IMG/VR virus record: IMGVR_UViG_3300029922_000054
Span: 1 to 64,000 of that record
Origin: a virus
DNA: 64,000 nt
Reading direction: 5' to 3' (one strand)
Each line of letters opens with the position of its first letter. The stretch's first letter is position 1. Shown piece after piece: positions 56,140 to 64,000 of this stretch. Made by a program: the position numbers and the translations under genes. A model generated the notes under the pieces. The model saw only the letters and a program-made list of their open reading frames with translations. It was not told where the DNA came from and searched no databases.

Positions 56140-56823
56140 TCAATCGAAGATGCGTTCGCGCTCCATGCGCCTCAGTGTCTGCTCTGGAGTCTCGCCGGGG
56201 AGCATTTCCCACGAGCAACCGACACATCCACCTTTCCATGACCCGCTGCGCTCTCCCACTTCATCGTTGAACGCAACATCTATGGTCTGGCGAGATTTCT
56301 CGAAGAGTCCTGCCCAGGTGAACCCTGTCGGGCGCCACGCTCTGCGATCGACAAATACCGTCGCCGTGCGCTCCTGCACTTCCCCGCGCTTGAGTTTGTA
56401 CTGGTAGGAGAAAGTGAATTCTTCCCGTCCATCGCTGCCTTTTCCCTGCTCCCACGAGCCGATGAATGGAACCCATGATCCGTCGGCGCAGCGAACTTCG
56501 TGACGTTGGAAGACGCTTGAGAACCATGGCAGATTCCAGAATTTGCTGTGTTCATTCCAGTGGAAGTGAACCGCGTCGTCGCAGAGTGAAAAGCCATATT
56601 GCTGCCAATCGCGCTGCCATGCTTCCTGCTTTGATTTGGGGCGGAACGCGAAAGGGAAGTGGAGGAACAGATTCAACAACAGGAAGTGGAAATGCAGCAT
56701 CCACGGCGAACCGTATTCTGCATCGTGGTCAAAGATGAAACAGAAGGCGAGGCCGAATCGCTTCCAACTGAATTCAAAGAATCCGGGGACTCGAAGTCCC
56801 CGGCTTTCTGATATGACGTGCAT
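56140..56823 (-). CDS. Conserved phage protein of unknown function (227 aa)
   Basis: ATG at 56823 follows AAGGAGGAAACACTC. The protein reads FSWKRFGLAFCFIFDHDAEY, then hydrophobic LHFHFLLLNLFLHFPFAF, then beta-rich segments and GSWKGGCVGCSWEMLPGETP with TLRRMERER at the end. I recall this pattern (SWKGGCxGCxxEMxPGETPxxTLRRME) from many phage structural regions. Its role is unknown; Cys pairs may bind metal. Confidence 0.65.
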   Translation of the reverse strand: MHVISESRGLRVPGFFEFSWKRFGLAFCFIFDHDAEYGSPWMLHFHFLLLNLFLHFPFAFRPKSKQEAWQRDWQQYGFSLCDDAVHFHWNEHSKFWNLPWFSSVFQRHEVRCADGSWVPFIGSWEQGKGSDGREEFTFSYQYKLKRGEVQERTATVFVDRRAWRPTGFTWAGLFEKSRQTIDVAFNDEVGERSGSWKGGCVGCSWEMLPGETPEQTLRRMERERIFD

Positions 56824-56866
56824 GAGTGTTTCCTCCTTTTGGCGGTTGGAGATTAAGGTCGGCTAA

Positions 56867-58123
56867 CTACTCCTTTTCTGTCTTTTTTGCAGATTCCTTG
56901 GATTTTGGCGTCATGGCCTCTGCGACTGCCGTGGCAATCGCCGTGCCTGTCCGAGTGGCGTCAATGGCCTTGTACTGATCTTCTGCTTTCATCAGGCGCA
57001 TCGCGCTCAGACTCTTGGGCTTGATACCGCCCTGCTTCAAGCGCGCTGCCTTCTCTTCGCAGGACTCGGCCACGTAGTCCGAGATGCCCATCTCTATCAA
57101 AGTCTTGCGGGAAAGGCGTTCCAGAGACTCATCCTCTTCCGTGATGGCGTTGATCTCGTAGGCCTTTCGTGGGTCCAGCACATATGGGCCGCGCAGACCG
57201 CCGCAACCTGGATTTGTGCAGGACACAGCGCCAGGCTCGCACCGGCGCGCGCACTGTGGGCAAGTTGGGGGCTTTGTGTCCAAATCGCGCTTTTTCTCGA
57301 CCCAGTCTGGTAGGACCTGGATATGACCCAACTGAAAGAGCCGCTGTGCTGAAGCCTTCTCGGGATAGCCGGGACGCTCGTGCGCACGCTTGCTGAGGTC
57401 CATCGTAGTACCGCGGCTGAGGCGCTCAAACATCCATGCCACGCCGCTCTGTCGTTTGGCCTCCAGAGCCTCGCCGTAGGTCATGTTGTTGTGCTGCGGC
57501 TCCCGGCTCATGGACGCAAGCCACGTAGGATCTTCGAGCAACTCGGCCATCTTGCGATGAACCTCATCTTTGCTCATGCCATGCGTGCTGAAGTTTCCCT
57601 GGTAAACGAAAACTCCGGAGGGATTGGTCTTGCTGAAGTCCTCTGCCAACTGAATGGGAGCCCACTCGAAGGCTGTCGTAGGACTATCGACGTGCTGTTT
57701 TGTGTTGTCGATGAAGTATTCAGGGAAGACATAGAGCGCATACGGCTCTTTGTGCTGCGGCGGCTTGATGACGGCCGTCTTGAGCGGGAAGAGGTAGGAG
57801 TCGCTTCTCAGCTCGATCGGCAGGAAGCTGACCACGCCGGCCGCGATGGTTCCCAGGCTCCTGATGCGTCCCTTGACGCTGCGCTCACTGCGCTCGAATG
57901 CCGGATCCGTTTTCCGACCCATGGCCTTGTGATCGAGTGTCGGCAGAGTGACCGTCTCCCGATTGCCCTGGGCTGTCACCACGGTTACCGATGCCTCCGC
58001 GCCGATGCGGGGTCCGTTTTCGCTTCCCGCGAGATCGCGCTCGTGCGCTACATCGGCAGGAGTGGCCTGCTTGGTGATTGCGTTTCCGGTATAGCCTTTT
58101 GCTTTGAGATCGTTGACTTCCAT
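56867..58123 (-). CDS. Virion-region protein with zinc ribbon (418 aa)
   Basis: ATG at 58123 follows GAGAGGACC. A beta-rich N-terminal half leads to helical segments and a zinc ribbon near residue 285 (CPQCARRCEPGAVSC, then NPGCGGLRGPYVLD). The C-terminus is helical and Lys-rich (KSKESAKKTEKE). I do not recognise a family. Placed between capsid and connector genes, it may be a head or core protein. Confidence 0.58.
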   Translation of the reverse strand: MEVNDLKAKGYTGNAITKQATPADVAHERDLAGSENGPRIGAEASVTVVTAQGNRETVTLPTLDHKAMGRKTDPAFERSERSVKGRIRSLGTIAAGVVSFLPIELRSDSYLFPLKTAVIKPPQHKEPYALYVFPEYFIDNTKQHVDSPTTAFEWAPIQLAEDFSKTNPSGVFVYQGNFSTHGMSKDEVHRKMAELLEDPTWLASMSREPQHNNMTYGEALEAKRQSGVAWMFERLSRGTTMDLSKRAHERPGYPEKASAQRLFQLGHIQVLPDWVEKKRDLDTKPPTCPQCARRCEPGAVSCTNPGCGGLRGPYVLDPRKAYEINAITEEDESLERLSRKTLIEMGISDYVAESCEEKAARLKQGGIKPKSLSAMRLMKAEDQYKAIDATRTGTAIATAVAEAMTPKSKESAKKTEKE

Positions 58124-58147
58124 TTGAAATGGTCCTCTCTTTGGCGG

Positions 58148-58885
58148 TTAGTTGCCGTAATGGCTGGTGAGTCCTGCGTGTTCGGCGGCCAGTGCGCGGG
58201 CGCGTCCGGCTTCAAGGTAGGTTGAGAAAAACGGCTGCATGGCGGTCATGTTGGCGGCCGAAGCGTTCCGGCGCCACTCTGCATCGGCGTTGTCCTGCTC
58301 CTCGCGGAAATCCCGGTTGCGCTTCAGGATGTACGTCTCTGGGGTCATTGACAGGACCTCAGCCTGCATCATGTCCCACATTTCAATGAGACGGTCCAAG
58401 AAGGGTCCTGTGGGAGCCTCGGGATAGGGCCTGAATCCCTCACCCATCACCGAAATGTATCCGCCGCGGTACGGGTATGGTCCGAGCTTTGGCAGGCTTG
58501 TACCCGGTACAACCTCGCTTGCCCACCACTGCGGTGTTCCAAAGTAGGCTGGCGGCATCCACCGTTCGAGAATCCAGCCTGGGAATGACGCGAACTCGGC
58601 ATACTTGAGCCGACGGCGCATCTCCGTAACCTGGCGCTCAGCAATCGTGTTCGGCGTGAGGGATTTTCCGGTTTCGTCCGCTACAAGTGTCCCGCGGGAC
58701 TCGACTGGAAGGTTTGGATCCCAATCACTCCATTCTCCTGCTGAGAACTGCCAGATGAAAGCTGAATGAACGAGGCGGTAAAGAGGGTAGCCCATAAAGC
58801 ACTCGCCATGGCGTTGGCGAAGGTACTCGTTCGTTTCGACGTTCTCCGGGCCAGAGTAGGAGTCGAGTTCATTGTGGTCTGGCAT
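58148..58885 (-). CDS. Unknown virion-region protein (245 aa)
   Basis: The start is ATG 58885 (MPDHNELDSYSGPENV) with AAGGAGAAC upstream; it lies inside the end of the previous small gene. The protein is rich in Trp, Tyr and Pro (FPGWILERWMPPAYFGTPQW, PYPYRGGYISVMGEGFRPYP). A long charged helix follows (LKRNRDFREEQDNADAEWRR). No known motif is visible. Confidence 0.6.
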   Translation of the reverse strand: MPDHNELDSYSGPENVETNEYLRQRHGECFMGYPLYRLVHSAFIWQFSAGEWSDWDPNLPVESRGTLVADETGKSLTPNTIAERQVTEMRRRLKYAEFASFPGWILERWMPPAYFGTPQWWASEVVPGTSLPKLGPYPYRGGYISVMGEGFRPYPEAPTGPFLDRLIEMWDMMQAEVLSMTPETYILKRNRDFREEQDNADAEWRRNASAANMTAMQPFFSTYLEAGRARALAAEHAGLTSHYGN

Positions 58886-59048
58886 GTTCTCCTTTTTCTG
58901 CTGAGCAAAATACTTGTTGCTCAGTGATGGTCGCAAGAGTCGCGATCCGAGCAAGTGCTTCTTCTCTTGAGCATTTGGTCTGCACCATAAGCGCTCCAAT
59001 AAACGCGCACAGGAGAACATCGTATTTGTGTTGCAGATCATCCGGCAT
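58869..59048 (-). CDS. Small helical protein (59 aa)
   Basis: ATG at 59048 opens a 59-residue frame, MPDDLQHKYDVLLCAFIGAL then MVQTKCSREEALARIATLAT, that overlaps the next gene's start by 17 bases. The helical, Ala/Leu-rich character with few odd residues supports coding. The ribosome site is weak. The 89-base gap to the capsid gene holds nothing else I can see. Confidence 0.5.
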   Translation of the reverse strand: MPDDLQHKYDVLLCAFIGALMVQTKCSREEALARIATLATITEQQVFCSAEKGEHARPQ

Positions 59049-59137
59049 GAGCCAAGTCTATCAAATGGGCAAAAGGAAGCCAGTGGAACCCTTTCGGAAT
59101 CCCACTGGCCACTTCAGTCATTGTTCAGCCGCTGGCT

Positions 59138-60415
59138 TTAGTAGCCGACGGGCTCGGGCAGACCGCTGATATAGCACTGGTTCTTCGGATTAGAGCAGAA
59201 GTGCTGCTCGGTGTCGAGCATAAACGATGCGAACGTCGCGGTGGGCAGTCCATTGGTTCCGGTCTGGGTGAAGATCGTCCGGCCCTGGTCATTGAACCAG
59301 AACGGGGAGTCGCCCCACTTGATCGAGTTCCAGGTTTCCCGATAGAGGAAGTCCACCCGGCTCATGTTTGCGTGGATGTTCATGAGGAACGGGTTGCCGG
59401 CGGCCTTCATATCGCCTGAGGTCAGCAGATCGAATCCAGATCCGACGTTGCCATCCGTGCGCATGAAGTTGGTCAGCGACAGGCCACTCTGCTCGTAAAC
59501 AGCCTTCTGGCTCAAGTGCATGTGCATCTTGAACTTTCCGCTGGTCACTGCCTCTTCGCCAATGGCCTGGATGATCTGATCAAGGCCGAGACGGAAGAGA
59601 GGCGGGGTCAAGCTGGAGCCGCCGGCTGCCACGCCATTGGACAGAATGAAGTTGTTGGCCGCTTGGGTCCTGTCGATGCCGATAGTCAGGCCGGTCGAGG
59701 AATTGTTGTTCCAATAGGGCAGCCCATAGACGAACGACGGAGAGCCGGAAACGAGTCCGCCAAAGCGAATCACGTTGCCCTGAGCGCCGTAGGCTGTATC
59801 AACGGTCAGAATCTGCGAACCACCCAGCGCGTCCTGTACCGCGGTGACACTGGACGTGTTGACGTAGTTCAGGCCGTTGTAAATGTCGATGTTGTTGCCG
59901 ATGCCGAAGTTGCGCGCGCCGAAGTCTGCGGAACTTAGGGTATAGGTACCGCCGGCGCCCAGAGTCACGGCCGAGATGGTTGCCCAGTAGCCAGTTCCAT
60001 CGCCGTTGCACAAAGCCTCATCACGGGTGATGGCAAGCTGGTCAACCGCATCCGTCATGGTCTTGTCGACCACGTTGGCCACGGCCAGGGTGTCACTCGA
60101 AGTGGTGAGGGACGCCAACTGGGTCCAGCCAACAGACACAGCGTAGGCGACGGGCTGCATAAAGCCTTCCTGCCAGGCCGGCGAACCGGGACCGGGGAAG
60201 TTGGCCGAGCCGTCCAGATAGACCGCCGACCGAACGCCGGGGAGCGCATTCTGGAACGTCACACGATAGGTATGCTCGGAAACCTTCTGGGCCTTCGCGC
60301 CGCCCTTGAGGAACTTGTCGAGGGAGTGGTCCTTTTCCACCAGCAACTGAGGCTGGTTCCAGACACCTTCCAACATTACTGCCGCTGCTCCAACCGCTGC
60401 TTGAAGAGCTGCCAT
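59138..60415 (-). CDS. Major capsid protein
   Basis: This 425-residue protein lies where the capsid gene is expected, after the scaffold-like gene. It starts MAALQAAVGAAAVMLEGVWN, contains FKMHMHLSQKAVYEQSGLSL, then MNIHANMSRVDFLYRE and FASFMLDTEQHFCSNP, and is beta-rich with few charged tails. This fits an HK97-fold capsid protein of podovirus type by composition and order; no unique motif proves it. Two Cys near the end might cross-link. Confidence 0.65.
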   Translation of the reverse strand: MAALQAAVGAAAVMLEGVWNQPQLLVEKDHSLDKFLKGGAKAQKVSEHTYRVTFQNALPGVRSAVYLDGSANFPGPGSPAWQEGFMQPVAYAVSVGWTQLASLTTSSDTLAVANVVDKTMTDAVDQLAITRDEALCNGDGTGYWATISAVTLGAGGTYTLSSADFGARNFGIGNNIDIYNGLNYVNTSSVTAVQDALGGSQILTVDTAYGAQGNVIRFGGLVSGSPSFVYGLPYWNNNSSTGLTIGIDRTQAANNFILSNGVAAGGSSLTPPLFRLGLDQIIQAIGEEAVTSGKFKMHMHLSQKAVYEQSGLSLTNFMRTDGNVGSGFDLLTSGDMKAAGNPFLMNIHANMSRVDFLYRETWNSIKWGDSPFWFNDQGRTIFTQTGTNGLPTATFASFMLDTEQHFCSNPKNQCYISGLPEPVGY

Positions 60416-60487
60416 GGTTCTAACTCGCTTCTCCGGGTCCTGTCCCGGTGGTGATCGTCAATCCTATGTACGCAACGCGGGATAGAT

Positions 60488-62005
60488 TTAGGCTGCAATT
60501 CTACGAGATTTCGCATGGGCAAGCATCATGCCGATACGAACTTCCGCTTCACCGCTGGGTTCCCTGCCACCATTGGCCGCCTTGAACGCTTCGACTGCGC
60601 GCGCTTGCTGCTGCGCGGCATCTCCACTTCCAACGGCTGCTGGTGCCGGTGCCCGGCCTCCACCTACCTCGCTACGGGCTGCTTGCTCCCGTGCGGCCTG
60701 CGCTGCTGCGCGTTCCTCGGCTTTCTTGCCAATCGAAACCCCCGCTTCCTTGAAGATCGGTCTTGCGATCGTCACAAGTTTTTCGCGGGTGAACTGAGCG
60801 GCCAAAGCGACTTCTTTCTGCCGTCTTGCCGCGCTCAGAGGTTCCTGCCGGATGCGGTCGAGGCGAGTGTAATATGCCGTCGACCTGGGATCGCCACGCT
60901 TCAATGCCGCTGTAAACTCTGCATTGATCTGCCCTTCAACCGCCTTATGTTCAAGGGGGCTTAGGGCTGTGGCATGTCCCATCAGTCCAGTGAGAGCGGT
61001 TGTGAACTGCGAGAGCGACTCGCCGTCTACCGCCGACTGGTGCTGTTTGTACGCTTCCTGGCTGGCTTTTTGACGATCGGCTGCGATTTGCTGCCGTTCC
61101 GTCGCGAGTTGCGCTTTTTCGGCAAGAAGTCCAGCGTCCTGTGACTGGTCTTGATCCGCGGTGGAGGGCCGCAATCCTACACTCTCCATGACCAAATCCC
61201 AAGCTGCGCTCACGTTCTCGTCGTTCAGTGCTTCTACTTTCTGGGTGATCTTGAGGTTGATGTGACGGTTCCCGATCTGGTTAAAGAACTTCCCAGGTGT
61301 GCCGTCATTAAGGACATCCCCGTTGGCATCCTTGCGGATGCTGCCGTCCTCATTTCGCAGAGCAGCACCTTCAATCAGCTTTCTTACAAAGGCGTCTGTT
61401 CCTTTTTCCGGGTCACGGGAAATCTGGCTGTAGGCTTCCGCGAATGAGGCGTGCTCGTTGGCCGTATCGGCGGTGACCTTGGCCTCTTCCGGTGAGGAGA
61501 AAATCTGCTCATAGGGAGCCAAGCGCTCGGCGATGCGGGCGTTGGCCAGAATCTCATTCCTGAGTTCAGCGGGGAGAGCTGCCTTCAAAGCAGGATCGAC
61601 ATCGAGCTTGGCAGCGAGGTCGCGGGCTCCGACAGGACTCTCTTCGTCAAAGGAGTAGTCCTCAGATTCCTGCGCGGCTGGCGTTTCGGTCTCGCCCTCA
61701 GCTTTCGGTGTCTCGGCTGCCGGTGTTTCCACTGCCGGGGTCTCAACGGGATTCGGCTGCTCGACTACGGGCTCAGGCGTTTTCTCGCCTTGGCTCTTGG
61801 AGTAGGCGTCCACCATGGCCTGCTGCCGGGCATCGCTATCGAGTACAGGCGATGCGGCAGGAGTCGACGGCGTAGCGGCTGGAGAGGGGGTTACAGGAGT
61901 CGATGCGGCGGCAGGACTCGAAACGGGTGACGGCGATGCGGCGGCGGGTGTGGATGCCGGGGCGGCGGCAGGGGCGGCGGTGATCGGACTGGCTGGGGTG
62001 CTCAT
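60488..62005 (-). CDS. Scaffold-like protein with long disordered N-terminus (505 aa)
   Basis: The start is ATG 62005 (MSTPASPITAAPAAAPASTP). About 150 residues of Ala/Pro/Ser/Thr/Glu low complexity come first. The rest is helical and highly charged (ENAR, LATERQQIAADRQKASQEAY), as in phage scaffolding proteins that guide capsid assembly. It lies between the portal and the capsid genes, the usual place. The start lies only a few bases after late promoter copy 5, so the mRNA may be leaderless. Confidence 0.65.
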   Translation of the reverse strand: MSTPASPITAAPAAAPASTPAAASPSPVSSPAAASTPVTPSPAATPSTPAASPVLDSDARQQAMVDAYSKSQGEKTPEPVVEQPNPVETPAVETPAAETPKAEGETETPAAQESEDYSFDEESPVGARDLAAKLDVDPALKAALPAELRNEILANARIAERLAPYEQIFSSPEEAKVTADTANEHASFAEAYSQISRDPEKGTDAFVRKLIEGAALRNEDGSIRKDANGDVLNDGTPGKFFNQIGNRHINLKITQKVEALNDENVSAAWDLVMESVGLRPSTADQDQSQDAGLLAEKAQLATERQQIAADRQKASQEAYKQHQSAVDGESLSQFTTALTGLMGHATALSPLEHKAVEGQINAEFTAALKRGDPRSTAYYTRLDRIRQEPLSAARRQKEVALAAQFTREKLVTIARPIFKEAGVSIGKKAEERAAAQAAREQAARSEVGGGRAPAPAAVGSGDAAQQQARAVEAFKAANGGREPSGEAEVRIGMMLAHAKSRRIAA

Positions 62006-62008
62006 CGA

Positions 62009-62022
62009 GAAAAAGAGTAGCA
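62009..62022 (-). promoter_or_regulatory. Putative phage late promoter, copy 5
   Basis: The minus strand reads TGCTACTCTTTTTC, differing from the consensus only at the end. It ends three bases before the scaffold start at 62005, so a transcript starting there would have almost no leader. Confidence 0.5.
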
Positions 62023-62034
62023 CGGACCTTTGAT

Positions 62035-64000
62035 CTAGCTCCCCTGCTGCCCCGGCGCTCCCTGCCCCGCCCCGTTCTTCGCTCCCTTGTTTGCCTGAGC
62101 CTGCATCGTGAGCGCATTGGCTGCAGCGGCCTCCTTCGCCATCTGTGAACTGATGGTGAGATAAGCCAGCACGTTGCCGTAGCCTTTTGGATTCGTTTCC
62201 TGCTGCTCCCAATTGGCGAGCAACCACGATTTTGCCTCACTTGCGCAAATGGCCGGGTCATCCACATTCGACTCAGGAATGATCGACGGAACCACGACAG
62301 GCGGTCCCTGAGGATTCGCTGGGTTCGGTTGCGCAACAGGACCATTGGGGTCCTGCGCCAGCCGGTGAATGATCTTCTCGATCTTGGACAACTGCGCATC
62401 GAGCGGCAACTTGATCTCTGGCGGCAAGAGGTATTGCGCCATGACGCGCTGGATCTTCGGATCGGCAAGCATCTGAGCCACGATCGGCATCTTCTGGTTT
62501 TCAGCCAGGAGCTGCATGAGTCGGGCCTGAATCTCTTGGTAGGTTGCCGGGAATCCTGCATCCGACTCGGGATAGGTGAAGAAGTCGCCAGAGAGTTCCG
62601 CTTTGAGCATCCTGATCGTCTTCCAGGAGTTCTGCGTCTCGCCCTCTTCGACGATCTTGATTTCCTCGTCCATGTTCTGGACAGAGCACTTCACCGAGAG
62701 CCGCGCCGCGTCCGCATCCTCGCCGCGCATCTGGTCGATGTACTGCTTCAGTCTACCGAGAGCTGTATTGAGAGCTTGCTCCTGCCCGGCTGCTGTCTCG
62801 ACATGCTTGTCTGATCCGCCAAACACCTGGGGCATCACTCCGCATAGGAACTGGGCACGGGTGGTTAGGTTGTCGGCGTACTTCCAGATTTCAGGGTCAG
62901 GCTGGAAAGTGAAGTGGTGGAACAGGTCAGACATGGGCGTGCGCTGGCCGGTCTCTTCGTCGGTCCTGCTGACGCCTGTAAGGTTGCCCGGTGTCGCAAT
63001 CTTGTTCTGCAGGGCATTGCCGTCGATGGCATCTGCGTCGAAGAATCCCGCACCGAAAGCGATGCGGTCGGCATAGGCTTCAATCTTATTGACGATCTTG
63101 GTGACGCGCTCCTGCACGTCCAGAACGACTTTGCCGGCGGCGAATGGGTAGGCTCCCAGGCCTTTGATTGTTCCGCACCATGTCCAGTGATCCTCTTTGG
63201 CCTCATTCACGGCATCGAGGAAAGTGTCTTGGCCACACAGGACCAGCTTGCAGCCTTTCGGATACCGGGCGGCCAGCTCCTTAGCCAGCGTCTCGTCTTC
63301 AAGTTCATTGAAGGCCACGACGTCGATCCAGCATCTGCTGTACGTGACCAGTCCGTCTGTGGTGATGACGCGCGCGTTGGATCCAGGCGTCGTCTGCTGC
63401 TGGCGCCCACGCTTCGCCGCATCCCCGTCTACCGCGGAATCGCTGCCCATCGTCGCGGCAATGGCGGAATACATGGCAGGATAAGCTGCTCTGACTTTGG
63501 CGGCCGACAGCTCGATGGTGTAGTCAAGAATTTCTGTGTCGGCAATGGGGTCATCAAGAGCGTCTGGATTCACGTCAACCATCAGGCCGTTGGCGATCGT
63601 GAAGGCCGTCATTCCGTTTGCCTGCTCAATCTCGCCTACCTTGACAGGAAGATCGAGCAAATCCCCTTCAAACCAATCCTTCTGATTGAGGGGTGCTCCG
63701 CAGTTGGAGCATACCGGGTGTGATGAAAAAGGTGTGATTCCTGCGTCTGGATTGAACTTTCCACAGTTCGAGCAAATATAACCGTCTGGAGTAACTTTCG
63801 TCGGCTTCGTCTCATATTGAGGCGTGAACGATGTGCCGGCTTTCTTCTGGTCGATGGTGTACCGCGTGTACCGAAAGAATCCGCCGCAGGTCCAAAGATA
63901 GAGCAGCTTCAACTGGTGCAGAGATGCGATCTTGTTCTTGCGCTCATTGAACGCCTGGATGGTTGATGCCTTGTTGGCGATCTCCAGATCCTGATAATCC
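62035..64000 (-). CDS. Portal protein, N-terminus beyond the window
   Basis: The frame is open from the stop at 62035 to the right edge, at least 654 residues; a TTG at 63912 is not the true start. The visible N-terminal part reads DYQDLEIANKASTIQAFNER. A zinc ribbon near the start (CSNCGKFNPDAG, VCSNCGAPLNQ) is followed by a large portal-like body with YVGNPQ-like helices, AQFLCGVMPQVFGGSDKHVE and long charged helices, ending in Gly/Gln. It forms the 12-fold ring for DNA passage. Position next to scaffold and capsid supports this. Confidence 0.75.
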   Translation of the reverse strand, partial: DYQDLEIANKASTIQAFNERKNKIASLHQLKLLYLWTCGGFFRYTRYTIDQKKAGTSFTPQYETKPTKVTPDGYICSNCGKFNPDAGITPFSSHPVCSNCGAPLNQKDWFEGDLLDLPVKVGEIEQANGMTAFTIANGLMVDVNPDALDDPIADTEILDYTIELSAAKVRAAYPAMYSAIAATMGSDSAVDGDAAKRGRQQQTTPGSNARVITTDGLVTYSRCWIDVVAFNELEDETLAKELAARYPKGCKLVLCGQDTFLDAVNEAKEDHWTWCGTIKGLGAYPFAAGKVVLDVQERVTKIVNKIEAYADRIAFGAGFFDADAIDGNALQNKIATPGNLTGVSRTDEETGQRTPMSDLFHHFTFQPDPEIWKYADNLTTRAQFLCGVMPQVFGGSDKHVETAAGQEQALNTALGRLKQYIDQMRGEDADAARLSVKCSVQNMDEEIKIVEEGETQNSWKTIRMLKAELSGDFFTYPESDAGFPATYQEIQARLMQLLAENQKMPIVAQMLADPKIQRVMAQYLLPPEIKLPLDAQLSKIEKIIHRLAQDPNGPVAQPNPANPQGPPVVVPSIIPESNVDDPAICASEAKSWLLANWEQQETNPKGYGNVLAYLTISSQMAKEAAAANALTMQAQANKGAKNGAGQGAPGQQGS

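Larger units (their letters stand above)
1..64000. repeat. Dispersed GAGTCCTG / GTCCTG motif family
   Basis: The hexamer GTCCTG or its complement CAGGAC occurs about 173 times by hand count, and the octamer GAGTCCTG/CAGGACTC about 54 times, on both strands, in genes and between them. Typical copies are at 1185, 2500, 4521, 8707, 8724, 9210, 12880, 14646, 20739, 33409, 40440, 46067, 56309 and 61914. The fuller consensus is about GAGTCCTGYC. In rightward genes it is often read as Leu-Ser-Pro-Ala. Copies are nearly absent in 47.9-51.5 kb and 6.1-7.8 kb. Its function is unknown; it resembles in density an uptake-type or HIP1-type iterated motif. Confidence 0.9.

Noticed and set aside
1-64000. CRISPR array
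   Set aside because: The repeated motif has no regular spacing and no constant-length spacers; no cas genes other than the phage Cas4-like nuclease are seen.

Overview
The window looks like about 64 kb of a double-stranded DNA phage (or prophage) genome with a podovirus-like structural module. It reads in three blocks: leftward genes at 1-8.0 kb, rightward genes at 8.2-29.3 kb, and leftward genes at 29.3-64 kb. Both ends cut a gene (a coiled-coil protein at the left, the portal at the right). I see no integrase, tRNA, CRISPR array, insertion sequence or recognisable lysis gene. The tail-fibre-like proteins start with Sec signal peptides ending in ALA/QA or SFA/QV, a style I associate with Acidobacteriota; that host guess is an inference.

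Left block: a signal-peptide-bearing fibre-like protein, a chain of very small overlapping zinc-ribbon proteins, a Dps-type ferritin, a tightly overlapping eight-gene operon of unknown small proteins (4.5-6.45 kb), and a control region with a palindromic operator lying on a probable leaderless start, a DNA-binding-like protein and a divergent promoter.

Middle block (early/replication): many small unknown genes, then a probable single-strand annealing protein, a Cas4/RecB-type nuclease, a Rad50/SbcC-like ATPase with zinc hook, HNH nucleases, a replication-loader-like protein, a C5 cytosine methyltransferase, a DnaB-like helicase, and a complete phage GroES/GroEL pair. Between several of these genes lie long inverted-repeat elements that look like structured leaders; two of them (13.5 kb and 28.9 kb) are clearly related and show mutually exclusive pairings.

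Right block (packaging and virion, read from 64 to 29 kb): portal, scaffold-like protein, major capsid protein, connector and tail proteins, a beta-helix tail fibre with signal peptide, a repeat-containing fibre, a GNAT-like enzyme, internal virion proteins, a 3760-residue polyvalent protein (ART-like, DarB-type methyltransferase, strawberry-notch helicase, large C-terminal region) with another gene embedded out of frame inside it, and the terminase. The terminase large subunit is interrupted by one in-frame TAA.

Two sequence-wide signals stand out. First, the octamer GAGTCCTG (core GTCCTG) is scattered through nearly the whole window on both strands, about 54 octamers and about 173 hexamers by my hand count against roughly 2 and 31-40 expected. 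It lies inside genes and also forms hairpins just before start codons. Second, a 14-base element, TGCTACTCTTTCCC on the minus strand, precedes five virion-type genes and is a good candidate for a phage late promoter.
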